DNA of 64,000 nucleotides, from assembly GCA_001695595.3 (NCBI GenBank), contig MBPM02000030.1, forward strand, positions 372,001-436,000, written 5' to 3'. The DNA is from Plasmopara viticola. Its lineage: Eukaryota > Oomycota > Peronosporomycetes > Peronosporales > Peronosporaceae. The notes under the pieces were generated by a model. The model was not told the origin of the DNA. It made no database searches and saw only the letters and a list, made by a program, of their open reading frames with translations. Positions 21,191 through 33,310 of this stretch are shown piece by piece. A program made the translations under genes and the position numbers. Each line of letters begins with the position of its first letter. Positions within the stretch are counted from its first letter, which is position 1.

Positions 21191-22774
21191 CAAATGCATC
21201 TGTTGGTGATGTAACAATTCCCGAAAGAATCGTTTTCCAAAGTCACCAATGAGTACAGATTTAAGATTTAGTAAATAACCATTAACAATGCAAAGGATTA
21301 ACGCGTGCGATAGATTGCATTTGAGCGACTGATTCTTTAATACATTAAGTATCAATCTGTGTCTAAGACAGGGTCTAATTCCAAACCGACGCATCACCAC
21401 TCAAATCTTACTTAATGTCTGTCGTTCGAGTTACAACCATTCTTGACGGCTATCTCTGGCAAGAATCACCACATAAGCTCGGCCTTATATAACGGTTTAC
21501 ATCTCTCCACAGAGACTTGAAGAAAATCCAATACGAGAAGTTGGCATGGTCACTACAGTGACCAAGCAGCGAAATGATCATATTAAATCCAAGAAAGGGT
21601 TGCTTCGATTTCGCTCCAGACAGAGCTGTCTTGACATCTACAGGTGACGCTCACGAGGATGCATCAACTAAGCCATTAAGAGCTGGTTGTTTTGGCTTCC
21701 GCAGGTGTCGTTGCGCCGAAGGTGGCGCCAATTACGAAGGCTGCGATCGAAAAAACTGTGCGCGCAAGCAAGCCGTTGCTAAATACAAAGGCTGCTTCTG
21801 CGCTAAAGCGGCGAGCCTTTAAATATCACTTTTCGATGATCCAGTCAGACAAGGAAGGCTCTGCAAAGAGCCCCCCTCGCCCGCTCTCCCATAGTGGTGA
21901 GCAAGCTCCTATCGTTCTTGAACGGAAACTTCCGCTTTCTGGTGACGGAAATGGTGAACACTCACCTAACTGTTCACTCGCTAAGGCTAAAAAGAAGCTT
22001 TAATTTAGCGACAATGTTATCGAAACACCTTTAACGCCCAAAAGTACGCCTCTGATTGTGATGAACGTAGCGTCCGAGAAACCAGTCATTCGATAGAATT
22101 CAGTTAGACAGACAAGAAAGCTTTGATTTGCACAGGAGCAGGTCCGACCTGGGATGCACACGCTGATAAGAGTCTCAAAGCTAGGATCCAGAAGAAAGAC
22201 CGCGACTTACATACGAAGCACGCAATGCCTTTGAACTCAAACAACAACGGCCTTCAAGTAATCCTTTCGATGCTAGTGTAACAGCTCCCGAACTTCCGAC
22301 AACCTCATGTTTGGACGCTCAGCGGCTAATTTGAGTGTGATACTTTATTTACATCCTGCTTGAGTCTGAGAGCTCTCATTGAAGCTGTGATCTTAATGCC
22401 AATACCACGGCTAAGCCCGAGCAATCTCAAGCGCTTACATTCGATCGTGCAGGTGCTGCTACTCCTCATGGAGAGGGCACGAGACCGAGGCGGAGTGGCC
22501 TTAGACCGCACACCTTGACTTTTAACACCAGCTTTGCTACTAAGTGAAGTGCTGTGTGTAGCAGAGGCGCTTTGATAGGTGCCAATAGCTTTTTTAATTA
22601 GTCGTCGATACGCTCCAAAGAACGCGCGCCTTTTGCAATATCGTTCAGCTGATCAAGGCAAATAATCTTTTTATCAGCCGGTGGTGCCAGTATGGTCTCC
22701 AGCCCTCGACTAATATCACATGTCTGACAAGAGGGCAATGCCTAAAAAGGTGTCGAGTACATCTCAGGTCTCAT
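21191..22774. other. gene-poor stretch
   Basis: Two overlapping plus frames (21574-21822 and 21692-22003) are Lys/Ala-rich; the second ends in AKAKKKL and is the more protein-like, but it has no recognised domain and no supported start. A minus-strand ORF at 22326-22511 is Ser/Arg-rich. I would not call any of these a gene. Confidence 0.4.
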
Positions 22775-22980
22775 GTGTATCTCGGACTTCTGGGCTGCGT
22801 CGGGACGGCACCAATCACGTAAGACAGATGGACTTCTCTGACCTTGTGTACATGAACCTCAAAGTCGTGTCGACCGCCGCAGACCGCAGCACTGGGCCTC
22901 GGAATTGCACAGGGAAGTTGGCCCTTTCCGATATAAACGCGAAGCTGGTCCCGAGCTTTAAAGCGCAAGGTTTTTAACAA
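22775..22980 (+). pseudogene. gypsy integrase C-terminal remnant (copy B)
   Basis: The frame reads GTNHVRQMDFSDLVYMNLKVV and matches the fragment at 4250-4600 at both DNA and protein level (shared MDFS-LVYMN and STAAD-type parts). As there, a one-base shift gives a REVGPFRYKR stretch like the GPF motif near the end of Ty3/gypsy integrase. The surrounding DNA shows no other part of the element that I recognise. Confidence 0.45.
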
Positions 22981-23624
22981 TGCTCCACGTACAATGCTCT
23001 ATACGTAATAAAATAACGAAAAGATCGATGGCGTACGCCTTTTTAGGTCCGTATATGGTTCGATGAAGAATACGATGCTTTAAGTTTTTAACAGTATCAA
23101 AGTTGATGAATCATTTTCCTTCTTAGTTGATTTTTTCCTGCCATGTTTCCCTAATAGTAATTTTGTTGTTCCAAACATGCAATTGCATCCTTCGCCGTGC
23201 TGTGTGTGTTCAGCCGACATTTGCGTAAAAGTTTGTTTTAAAGTTAAAGCTATATAATGAAACACTTTTCGGATCCCCTTGTTCACTTCTTTTGACTTAT
23301 TTGTAGTAAATATAATACTAGGATGTGTCTTGTGCCATCTACATTAAAGTATCCGAATTCCATACATGCATGAATTGCATTGGTAAGTGCAAACACAGTC
23401 ATACATAAATTTTCTGTCTACCTCAGCACACATACCGTGCAATACATCGTCAAGCTCTTATCTGACTCTTTTCTTACGATGATGTGCCTGTATAATGTCT
23501 ATTACTAATGGCAACAAGCCTATTTTCAATAATTAAAAGAGCGCATAATAGGAGACCGCTGTATTTCCGGACTTTATTCACTACCATCATGCGTGAAAGG
23601 CCATAGCTTAGAGCACTGAAACAG
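22981..23624. other. gene-free stretch
   Basis: AT-rich, with only one minus-strand ORF (23080-23286) of random composition. Nothing supportable. Confidence 0.4.
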
Positions 23625-24053
23625 TCAACGATCGTTTGTTTGCTTACAAGTTACAGTAGCTATAACGGACACTACAAGCACCATTGTTTTGGGTGGAGTG
23701 GAATGACATGCCCCCGTTGTCATGACATTTGAAACTCCAAAGTTAATCTGAAGAGTCCTTAGCTTTCGACAGTCCGCCGGTGTCAAGAACAACCCACCCG
23801 AATTGGTAGGCTCTATTAAGGAGCCGACCTTGAGCTGATAAATTTGACCCTTTGGTAGGTCTTGAAGGTGCTCACATATTTTGCTATCCACTTGTACATG
23901 TGGGACCATCAATAAGTTAAGGAGTTGAATAGAACCGTTTTTCTGATGAATGCTTATAAGAGCAACAGCTCCATACAGAGCGAAATGGATCAATAATTTC
24001 CGTCCTCCTCGCATACAAAAACGTGCAACCAATGGCATGGTTGGGAGCGTCAC
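23625..24053 (-). CDS. unrecognised 142-residue ORF
   Basis: This minus frame is longer than most here and has a regular composition, with segments such as VPHVQVDSKICEHLQDLPKG and LTPADCRKLRTLQINFGVS. The start codon is GTG, so the true start is unclear. Just upstream, in another frame, CDAPNHAIGC resembles a gypsy RNase H start, so the ORF may be a retroelement part that has lost its known motifs. I do not assign a function. Confidence 0.3.
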   Translation of the reverse strand: MTLPTMPLVARFCMRGGRKLLIHFALYGAVALISIHQKNGSIQLLNLLMVPHVQVDSKICEHLQDLPKGQIYQLKVGSLIEPTNSGGLFLTPADCRKLRTLQINFGVSNVMTTGACHSTPPKTMVLVVSVIATVTCKQTNDR

Positions 24054-24656
24054 AAATGACGGCTGTCAGCTTTGTCTCGTCCGGCAAGCCAGAATTGATG
24101 CCTCTTGAACGTGTTTTAAAATTCTATCACAAGCGTTTAAGGGCCAATATGTATATATATGAATCTGAGCTGTCGGCAGATTACGCTAAACGCAGCAACC
24201 TGGTCATTTTTTTCGTCAGATACTACGCATCCTGTGGGCACTATCGTTCATAAAGATCGGACAGAAGCTTCGTAAGACTCACATGTCCAGCATTGTACCT
24301 ATGCACAAAAGTAGCTAGACGTAACTGCATTCTCAAATTATTTTGAAAATGTAAGCCGTGATAGCTTTGACTTTCCCGGAGTATGATCATTTCCCATGGA
24401 GAAACAGAAAAATTTGAGGACCTCAACAACAAAGACGATTTTCAAGAGTGAAATTTAGCTTATGTGCCTGCAAAGCCAATTGGTGGACTTCAGGAAGACT
24501 TTTGACGAATATATTGTCAAAAATAGTCCGGGCGAAAGCCCATAACGGTCGAAACGATAGACTGACCAACTGATCAGACGTTGTCAAGGTGCTTGATAAT
24601 CCTTGCGGTATCACCAAGCAGTCCCATAGGATACTGCTAGGCGTAATGACCGTCAT
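24054..24656 (-). pseudogene. gypsy RT and RNase H-start remnant
   Basis: The minus frame at 24423-24656 has SSILWDCLVIPQGLSSTLTT, then LFRPL-like and FARTIFDNIFV segments. These fit the RT pattern W..LPQGL..A...F..L.....F....YFDDI, with the catalytic Asp-Asp replaced (FDN). Further along, TAVICDAPNHAIGC near 24040-24090 fits the start of gypsy RNase H. Multiple stops and frame changes lie between. Confidence 0.6.
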
Positions 24657-27060
24657 AAACCATCATTCGAATTACTAGTATAAAATCATCAAATTCAGTG
24701 CACTGTAAAATGTGCAGCTGGATATATTATGAAGCAACATGCTTTCCTGACACGGATAATTAATTACGCTGGTACCGTTGCACTGTACAGCTATATGCTA
24801 TTAGTTGTTGTATCGGCAAAGACGGCAGCAATAGTTCCACACCGCTCTCATTATAGCGGTCATTGTCTGGCAATACCGTGCTTCGTGTGTTACTCTCCCG
24901 TCCCGAAAGATTTCGACGATGGGTCTTTGGACAGTACATATGTGCATTTCCTTAAAGATAATATACCGAATTTTTAATCCTCTAGACTTTCCAAGCCCAA
25001 GTACTACGTACACTTTTTTAGCGTCGATTAAAGCACATTATTCTTCAATGTGTGACGTATCGATGCTATTAAGAGAGGTTACAAGCTTTTGGCACGCAAA
25101 CTCTCAAATGAATCGACTTGAAAATTGGCTGATACTTTTTAGCCTAGTACGTTTTGAGGCTCAATACCTCTGACACCTCTAACACTGTTTCAATTTGAAG
25201 CGCACTTGTCGTGAAGTAGGGCCCCGTTGAACTCTATGGATACGGTCTGTTTGTCAACCTTGGGGTCGTTTGTGATCCACAGACCATTGTATTTCTGATC
25301 TCTAGTAAAAGTATAATTCGTGTTTTAGCTTATACTCTGCTAATCCATTGTGGTCTTGTATTTCCATCGTGTCTTTTGGATCCATCTCATCCTATTGCAA
25401 AACTTTATCAACCCCACTTAGTGGTACGTGTGGCACCCACACGAAGGATTATATCTCTGTTACCTTCAGCAGCTTACTTTGCCATCAAAACTCAAATGCC
25501 CACTAGGGAAAGTTTCAAGTATGTCGTCGCGTCTGCTTTGTAAAAGTTTAGTGCATTAGACGTTTTCTCGGATTCTTAAGTAGTCATGCGCATAACAAGA
25601 GTAGAAAATGGCCCTGTTGAGCGAAGTCAAGCAGCTGAAAGATATGTTCAAGCTTCATCGATCGATAGAGGGCCCGAAGTTTTCTAGTAGCAGCATACCC
25701 GGGATCATTTTATACTTACCCATTTCAGGAACAAAACGATCAAATTTCTCAGACTTCACAGCCAGGCTTAGCGGACGTATAAATCCGTCTTGCTAGTCAC
25801 TCGAACCAATCGTGCCGGTGCGCTAATTCCCACAATGCGTCCGAGATACTACGACTTGAAATGAATCCTGTGTGCAACCAGCAGATCACCGCTGCTGCTT
25901 CCTCTGTTGAATGCAGCCAAGCTTTGAAGGCTTTATACTATGGTTTTATTAAGCCCACACTCATGGTGAAAGCTTAAAACTAATTTAAGCAGCCTGTCTT
26001 CCTGGTAGATTCCCTAAGCAAAGCTTCAAAGTCCGTGGACGACGTCGCCTCCCTCGGGACGAAGCATTAAGAAAATCTTATTTCGCTTACTGAAATCGAA
26101 TCAGCGGATGTTAAATTGCTTGGCTGCAATTTGTCTGTTGGGACTGATTCCTTGTGAGCTCATGGACAAAGACGGTAGATGAAAAAAAGAATCCATTTAA
26201 GGAAACCAGTCATTTTGTGGCTGTATTCCTATTTTGATCATTTTTTATCACTACCTGCACTCAAAGTAATTGATGGCGAGGTAAATATTTCTTACGCAAT
26301 GAATGAATTAGAATCAGAAGGTATTCAACTCTTTGCTATAAATAATGTTTTCATCTAGCTCGATTGCAGTTAAGAAAGTCGCTTGCCGACTGAGCTCAGC
26401 ACCGCCAGACCTCAAATTTGTGATTTTAGAGCGCAAAAAAGTCAGGTAAAGTGGTTGTTCAGGTGAGTGGCTAACGTTCAGCCCGGCTATCATCGCCAAA
26501 ACGAGGAGCCAATTCGGTACTTTCAATTCCAAAAAAGACTTCCCGTTGCCTCCTTTTAAACAAGGAAGTTTCAATTTCATTGGTCCAGATCCCACAGCAG
26601 GGGCTTTCGCCGGGCTACACCACCAGAACCCTCTAGAATACTATCTTTAGGGAGCAAGTGTCGTGATGTTTGGGTATTGCTACTGAAAAAATGTGCTTAT
26701 AATCAGCTCACACGGAGGAAACGACCAAGCTCCAAGTACACTTTCGCTCGTAATCTAAAGCTGTTTAAACGCCATTTAAAAGAATTGCGCCTTAGCTTAT
26801 CCGATCGTCGATTCATTTGGCCCATTGGTCTCCATAAATAGTCATCACTGCTTCAGCAACGAAACCGCTTTCGGTGGGTTTGCTCCTCTTACACTCTCAA
26901 CTCGAGATGATACTCTTATGTGACCTCTAACAATGTGATTAGTGTGCCTCCAGGTACTTTAGATGTGCTGCTAGGTGCAATGTCTCGGAAGAATGCTGCA
27001 GGTAGCAATGGGAAAGCGGCTTGGTACATTATATTACACAAGATGAAACTTTAAGGAAGC
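24657..27060. other. gene-free repeat-like stretch
   Basis: Several ORFs of 60-95 residues on both strands with no recognisable domain. The longest (26314-26595, minus) has a random composition. No RNA gene or promoter seen. Confidence 0.45.
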
Positions 27061-27086
27061 TCAGTTACAAAGAGATTCGACACATT

Positions 27087-27123
27087 TCTTTTGCGGATTG
27101 CGTCGTTCCCAATCCGCAAAAGA
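27087..27123. repeat. perfect 14-bp inverted repeat
   Basis: Arms tcttttgcggattg (27087-27100) and caatccgcaaaaga (27110-27123) are exact complements around a 9-base loop. It is one of four short-loop hairpins in the gene-poor DNA of this window. Confidence 0.8.
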
Positions 27124-30100
27124 GCAAAGGGTGATTTTGTTGTAAAAAAAGAGGCAGCAAAACATTAAGAGCCATATGCCACGTGATAACATAGGCGTAA
27201 GAATTGCTCGAGGAGCATCGTGCCTCGTACTCATCCTTGGCACTTTTGTGAATATAGATGTTGACGTCTAAAATGAAATATTAAGAGGCACCCTTTCCGC
27301 GGGTTTGATGGTATAGGAGTATAAATCTACGTATGCGTCTTACATTACCCATAGGCTCGTTGCATAAGCGTATCATGCTTTACAGCACTTCCTCAGCATG
27401 AATTCAACGCAGGTGCATACCACAGCTCTGGTCTTCACACCGGGCTATAGCTATAAAGCTATTTGCCTACAAATATTAACACTACAGATTACAATCACGA
27501 AGCTCTGAAGATTTTGGAGACATTAAAGTAACTGTAGTCTGGACAGTCAATAAAGCACAAGCACCAGCTGAACGTTTTGCAGAGGCAATTATGGCAAAAT
27601 TAAAATCGCACAATTCGTGTTCTCCCATCACACACTGGACTCCTGACGACCGGCCAACGGATGGATTACATTCAAAATGGTGAGGTTTCTAAGAGTCTTC
27701 TCTTTTGTAGCCGTCAGCAATGTTGCAAAAACATTTTACTGGCTTTTGACTTAAGTATTTTTGCTTAGTTGGTGGATTTGGCGTGGCAGATATTCGAACC
27801 CTGAATTATTTTGTTCACGCGCATCATTGTGACGGAAAAGCGCTTGCTAAACTTGCAAGGCCCAATTATAATCTGCACACCGAAATACCGATTAACGATA
27901 GGGTACTCTGGTTACGTGGGGTTGCTCAGAGTCTAAAATTGTAATATTAATGGCAGCGCTTTCTGGTGACTCCCGACGTGCACAAGCTTGGTGAGATAGA
28001 TGATCCAGTCATGACATGACGTAGGAGTGCCGTATAAATTTATTTCGGGCTTACCAAACAATTCGGCTGCAATAAGTAATGCATTACCGTTTTTATTACG
28101 TGGACAATATTTTTTATGTGTGACTGCTTCAAGTAGCAAGTAAAAAAAAAAGGAGTTGGCATGCCTCTTGAGCCCGACATACATAACTCTCTTGGAAGAA
28201 CCCACACGAGCCAAGAAAAGTTGCTACCAGTAGAACACTGGCTATGTGTAAAAAAAATGTTTATAATTACGGTCGCGCAATGACTGGTCATCTTGAAGCA
28301 AGTCCAAAAACAAGTGCAAATTGGCTTGAAAGGAGAGGTACAAGTAATGTGAAGCATCTAAGTGCTATATTTGAAAAAAAAAACTTATTTCACCTGATAA
28401 GGCACGTTATCTGACCGATAGCTCGCAAATATTCTATTGCATGAGCCGATTGCGAGTAAACGTACATACAATCCGATTTAGAACTTAAGTTGATCGTTGT
28501 TGATCTGATGTGTGAAGTGTAGCTGCGTAACCGATCGTATCTAGTATTGTGAGCTTGCCTTATTAAAAGTTGAGTTGAATGGATTACCGATCTGGCTATT
28601 AAGGTCTCATAAATTGATTTATCAACGAAATTTTGACAAGATTGTCCCCAGACGATCTAGTTATACTGACAATAATCCCGCCGCTTGATCGTATTCGAAT
28701 AGTTTTTTCATAGTCAACAGGATTCCGATCTTGTCCATGACTTATTTTTTAGAACTCACGCCATTTGTCGAGTCAAATGTTGATCATTTTGGCCGCTTCA
28801 TACACATGTGGCCACTTTAAATAAAAATTGAGTGAGTATACTGATATGTGGAACTCAAATCAGGGCACTCGTACTTTGCTTTGTCGCTCGCTGATTGCGT
28901 TGCCGAAAAACCATATCATTACAGGATGCCTGTATAGCATTAAGTTTTTGCAACGGCCATTACAAAAAGCCACAATTTTGATTTCTGAGCCGGTATTTTC
29001 TCTGAAACGAGCGACAACATTTTGGTGTTATAGGCACTCTTAAAGGTTTGACGATTGGGTTAATCTGTAGCTATCTACTCTTGCCTGTACAGCAGATTTG
29101 AGATTAGTTGCTTATACAGAATTTGTCGGTAGGACCAATTGTAATACATTGTGATAAGTATAGTAATTCTAAATAAAAACTTGTTGTACACGCCGATCGC
29201 CTTCAGACCGTGGATAATGATTGACAGGGTATAAATATTATTTGCCTGCCTTTTCTGGAAAGGGTGAAGTGTGGTCCCACTGCACAAACTTCACACTTAT
29301 GCGCGTAAAAACTGTTCCAAACTCTCACAAAGGTCTCGATTTTAATAATTATTTATCTGCCAGAGATCCATGTCATGCTGCCCACAATTCTTGCCGATTC
29401 TATACGTCTGAAGAGGCGGCTGTATTTCAGCCCTACCACCGGTAGAGGATGTAAGCCTAAGGAGTGGCAAATTTCTTTCAGTAGATTTCTGTTTGACATA
29501 CACATTATGAGAGATTGCTTTTAGAAACTTATCAGCTCCAAAATAAATCAGCAGCGGTAAATTGCTGGATGCACGCACGAGCTAAAGAGGGTATAAAATT
29601 TTATTAAGGCTATGATAGACGCTGGCATGTCGCAAAATTTGCGCGCCAGCAAACAATAGTGATCACGCATTTAGAATGACTGACGCTATAGAAGATAATC
29701 AAGAACACTCTTCGCGTGGCATGTATGAAAGGAACAAGGTAGGCAAGGAGCCCCTGACCAGCGCGACTAAAAGGCGGCTATGCATGTGTTTTTACATTAC
29801 ATCAGATTCTACTTAGAAAGATTGATCGATGGCACGAGAACTCAGAAAACAATTGTAGTCTGGGAATATTGCTGATTACTCTCTAGTGCCACCGCCACCA
29901 CGGATCACTTTACGAGTCTATCCTGAGATTGCAGGAACTTTTAGAGTATGAAATATAAAATTCTGATATAATTGGATGGAGCACTTGATGTTCGTGAGCT
30001 TATAGTACAATTTGCTGATTCAATGAGTCCTGAACGTTGAGCCTCCGTGATGCCTCAGCTTGCAAATGCGGAGTCAGCGCTTGGAAAGTAGGTCATGAGC

Positions 30101-32228
30101 GCGGGATTGTAGCAACTACATTCTCCGGTCAATAGATCTGCAATCTCTTGCAAAGTACCCGTTGCTTCAGATTCAACCTTGGGGCAGTGATGCCGGAGCT
30201 GAAAACGGCTCTATCGGGCTTTGTAAAACAAGGCCATCTCAGAAGCTCTTGGCGTTCGTAAAAGCTCATATGCTTCACAGTGCACTCCACATGGAAGTGT
30301 CGGTCGCCTCTGCGATCAAGAAGTTGTACAGGGGGCTGCTCACGCCTCGGCTTTTTACCTTCAGTATGAAGAGCAACAGTTTCTATACGAACGAATGAAC
30401 GCTCCTGAGATAACCTTCAAATGGTCCGGTTGCGGCTGCTATAAGTGATTTCAGACCTTGTTGCTGCTAGTTCTCATTTTGATTTATATTTAGCGGTAAA
30501 TCGACACACACTCGCCATGAGAGCAAAGTTACTCTCTTGGACTCTAGCAATCCGCGCTTTCCTTGCTGTGATGTCATTGGATAAGACAAAGGTTCTCTTC
30601 GTTGGCCTTTTCCTGAACTTGAATGAATAATGAGCCCCAATTTTTGCAGCCAAAGCAGCATGTGTCGCTTTGCCCGAAAGCGTCTAGACTCCTTGGGTCA
30701 GAACCCGTGTCGATAAGCCCTCGAAAACTACAAGCAAAGCCACTGTACAGGATACAAGCATTACAAAAAAGGGTGCATTTTGGCTGGACTCTCTTCGAAG
30801 AGCTATCTTGCTTGCTCTAAGAGGCGAATTGCACCTTCTTTGGGGTGACCGCGAAACATAAAGACTTTTGAGTTCCGATGGCCAACTGGTCTCTGATTTT
30901 CAAGCTCGACTGCTCAAAGCTCACCATTTTCTGGAGCTCTGCCTTTGATTAGCACAGGAACTCGATCAGCCGTATACAGCCCCCCATTCGCCTTATTCGC
31001 AAGGCCTAGCGTTGAGACAACGCTTTGTAAAGAAAATGGGCGCAAAAAAAATAAAAATATGGTCCATATGGTCCATAGCTTTTCAGGGCCATGGAAAAAT
31101 TGATAAAGAAACTATTCAGTTTGATTAAAAATACAAGCGTACCCTTTTCAGCAACTATAGCCCCTTCCATAAAGGAGATTAAAAATAATCTTCTATAAAA
31201 CCGCAGAATTTGGTGAATACAGTCGCAACCCTTGGTGCTTATAGATAAAAGACTGTCCACGAAAGTCAGAAATCTGTATTCATTAGAAAATCGTCTATTA
31301 TCTAAAACCTGGGAGAAAAAGTATCTAGATCTCTTCCCTTATTTTTATAAGTATTTGCGCTGGCAAGAGCTAGTAATCATTACGGATTCTTTTCTATTGT
31401 TGTATATCCCGTAGATGCGATAGCCGCACTGCTAATCTGCCGATCCGCATATGTGGCGAAAGACCGCACTTACTAACTAACATACACAATCGGCTCTTTC
31501 TGACCAATCAGACGTTTAAATTTGGCCCGCTGTTGACATCAGCAAGCGATTTTTTTAATTGCTGTAGCATAGTTTGCTTAACGCAGCGGTAAACCGCGGG
31601 TCCCTCTTCAGGACCATCGCGTTTGACAGTATTCTCAATCAGCTTTGCTAAGTGGTCCCCCTGCCATTGACCTCTGACAAGCCAAACTTTTGGACATTGG
31701 CAGCTCGCCGATGCTGGCAGAATAGAAGCTAACGCATGATTCGCGGGTTTAATCTTCTGTAAGGTCTCATAGGTCTTTTACTTGGCAACTCGCTTGTACA
31801 AACGAGAACGTCAAGATATTGTGAAGCCCGAGAAAATCGTTTTACTTTACGTATGCGCCTCCAAAATCGCACCGTACTTCAGTTCTTTGTTCTTTGTGAT
31901 TCACAAAAACTGTCTTTGGCTGAAATCCAGATGCGTCGTATACGAAAATTAGACTGCCACCCCGGTTGGGACTACTTCGATCGCTGTCGAAGAGATGGAC
32001 ACTCCACATTGGCACATTTGCGTGCGATGTGAGACTCAAGATTAATATTGTGGTATTTGCCTAACTAAAAAGAATGCCAATTGAGCGCTCACCTCTGCTG
32101 ATGAAGGCCAGCTCATTATCCATCCTGTGCGAAAGGACATCAGCAAGCATTAAGTTCTTGAGACTTGTATCTAGCGCACGATCTATATCGCAATGACCAA
32201 CACCCACAATTCACTGTCTAAAACATAA
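27124..32228. other. gene-free repeat-like stretch
   Basis: Short ORFs only. The minus-strand ORF at 31842-32039 lies where an integrase would follow the RNase H remnant at 32229-32560, but I could not match it. No other feature seen. Confidence 0.4.
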
Positions 32229-32560
32229 TCAAGGTGGATGGTCTCGGTAGATTACAAAGGGTTGCTGATCCATAAGATGCGCCAATGTGTTGTGTACGCT
32301 GCGCAAGCGATTGCTCTTGTTATGCACGATGTAGTTACGTTCGGCAGCCCAAAGTCGATTTTGAGGCAATGAAACGACTTGCTTATGACCGACTCCACTG
32401 CGCTGCACTAACGGGCTGCTGATGGCATAGTCTATCCTTCGCAACCGCTAATGGAAATCCGCTGTCCACCAAAGCCAGAATGAGTAAATAATGAAGGCTT
32501 TCCTGTGTGCAGCTGAAAGCATCCTCGTACTTCTTTATATGCAATCTCTTCCAACAGCCT
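32229..32560 (-). pseudogene. gypsy RT/RNase H hinge remnant
   Basis: The minus strand carries a stretch like the RT to RNase H hinge (ESLHYLLILALVDSGFPLAVA), then RIDYAISSPLVQ, RLWAAERNYIVHNK and PFVIYRDHPP. These match, in order, the family's DYAIGC..Q, LK.AE.NY..H.K and F.VYTDH segments. Key residues are lost and the frame is broken, so it is dead. Confidence 0.6.
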
Positions 32561-33310
32561 TGGGCTGGAGCTTCGTAACTTGCATAGGTACCTCTGTCTT
32601 TGCACAGAAAGTCAATTTTTATCATAAAGCTTTTTAAAAAGAAAGCGTAGACCAAGCCAAAACGGCTTAGATTTTTTCGCTTTCTGATTGAATCACAGGG
32701 CTGCTTACAGCTTTGACGCATCTAAAGCAAAGACACATTCGTCGATGTTGGCATAAGTTTGATTGATACTATCAACTAGAGTCACACTTTGCGCTGATCA
32801 AAAGGCTTGCTGACTTTCATGGTCCTGAAGAGGCGAGGCTTCTCCTATTAGCACTCAGTTATGCGTCATGGCGTTAGCCCTAGATTATGTTTGAAAGCTC
32901 AGGCAGTACAGCTTTAGTAATCCCGGGGGTAGCGCCTGCTGCGCAATCCAGGATATTAAAGCTTTGGGATCCTTTTAATGTTGGAAAGAATAGCCAAACC
33001 TTGTTCTCTGGCTTTAAGAGGTAGTTGAAGCATGCTTTATCACAGACAACTCAGTGCACAAACCTGTTGGCAGCATTGTTGATGGGCAACATCACCATTA
33101 GCTTGTGTACTAATTGGCACATTTGAGGACTGGGTGCTGGAAGTTTAAAAAAAGTTGAGGAGGGGGGATGGGGGTGGTAAGTTTAATTTACTGGGAAAAA
33201 ACCATCTGCGTAAACTATCGGCTTTGCACAATACAGCGCGAATAATACGGCCTAATGAGCAATCTTAGAATATTACCATTTAAAGGTCCGTATAGCGGTC
33301 AAGTTCTAAG

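Noticed and set aside
24729..24977. A plus ORF with a hydrophobic segment (24729-24977) as a possible secreted protein.
   Set aside because: It has no effector motif, lies in repeat DNA opposite a minus ORF, and shows no start or promoter context.
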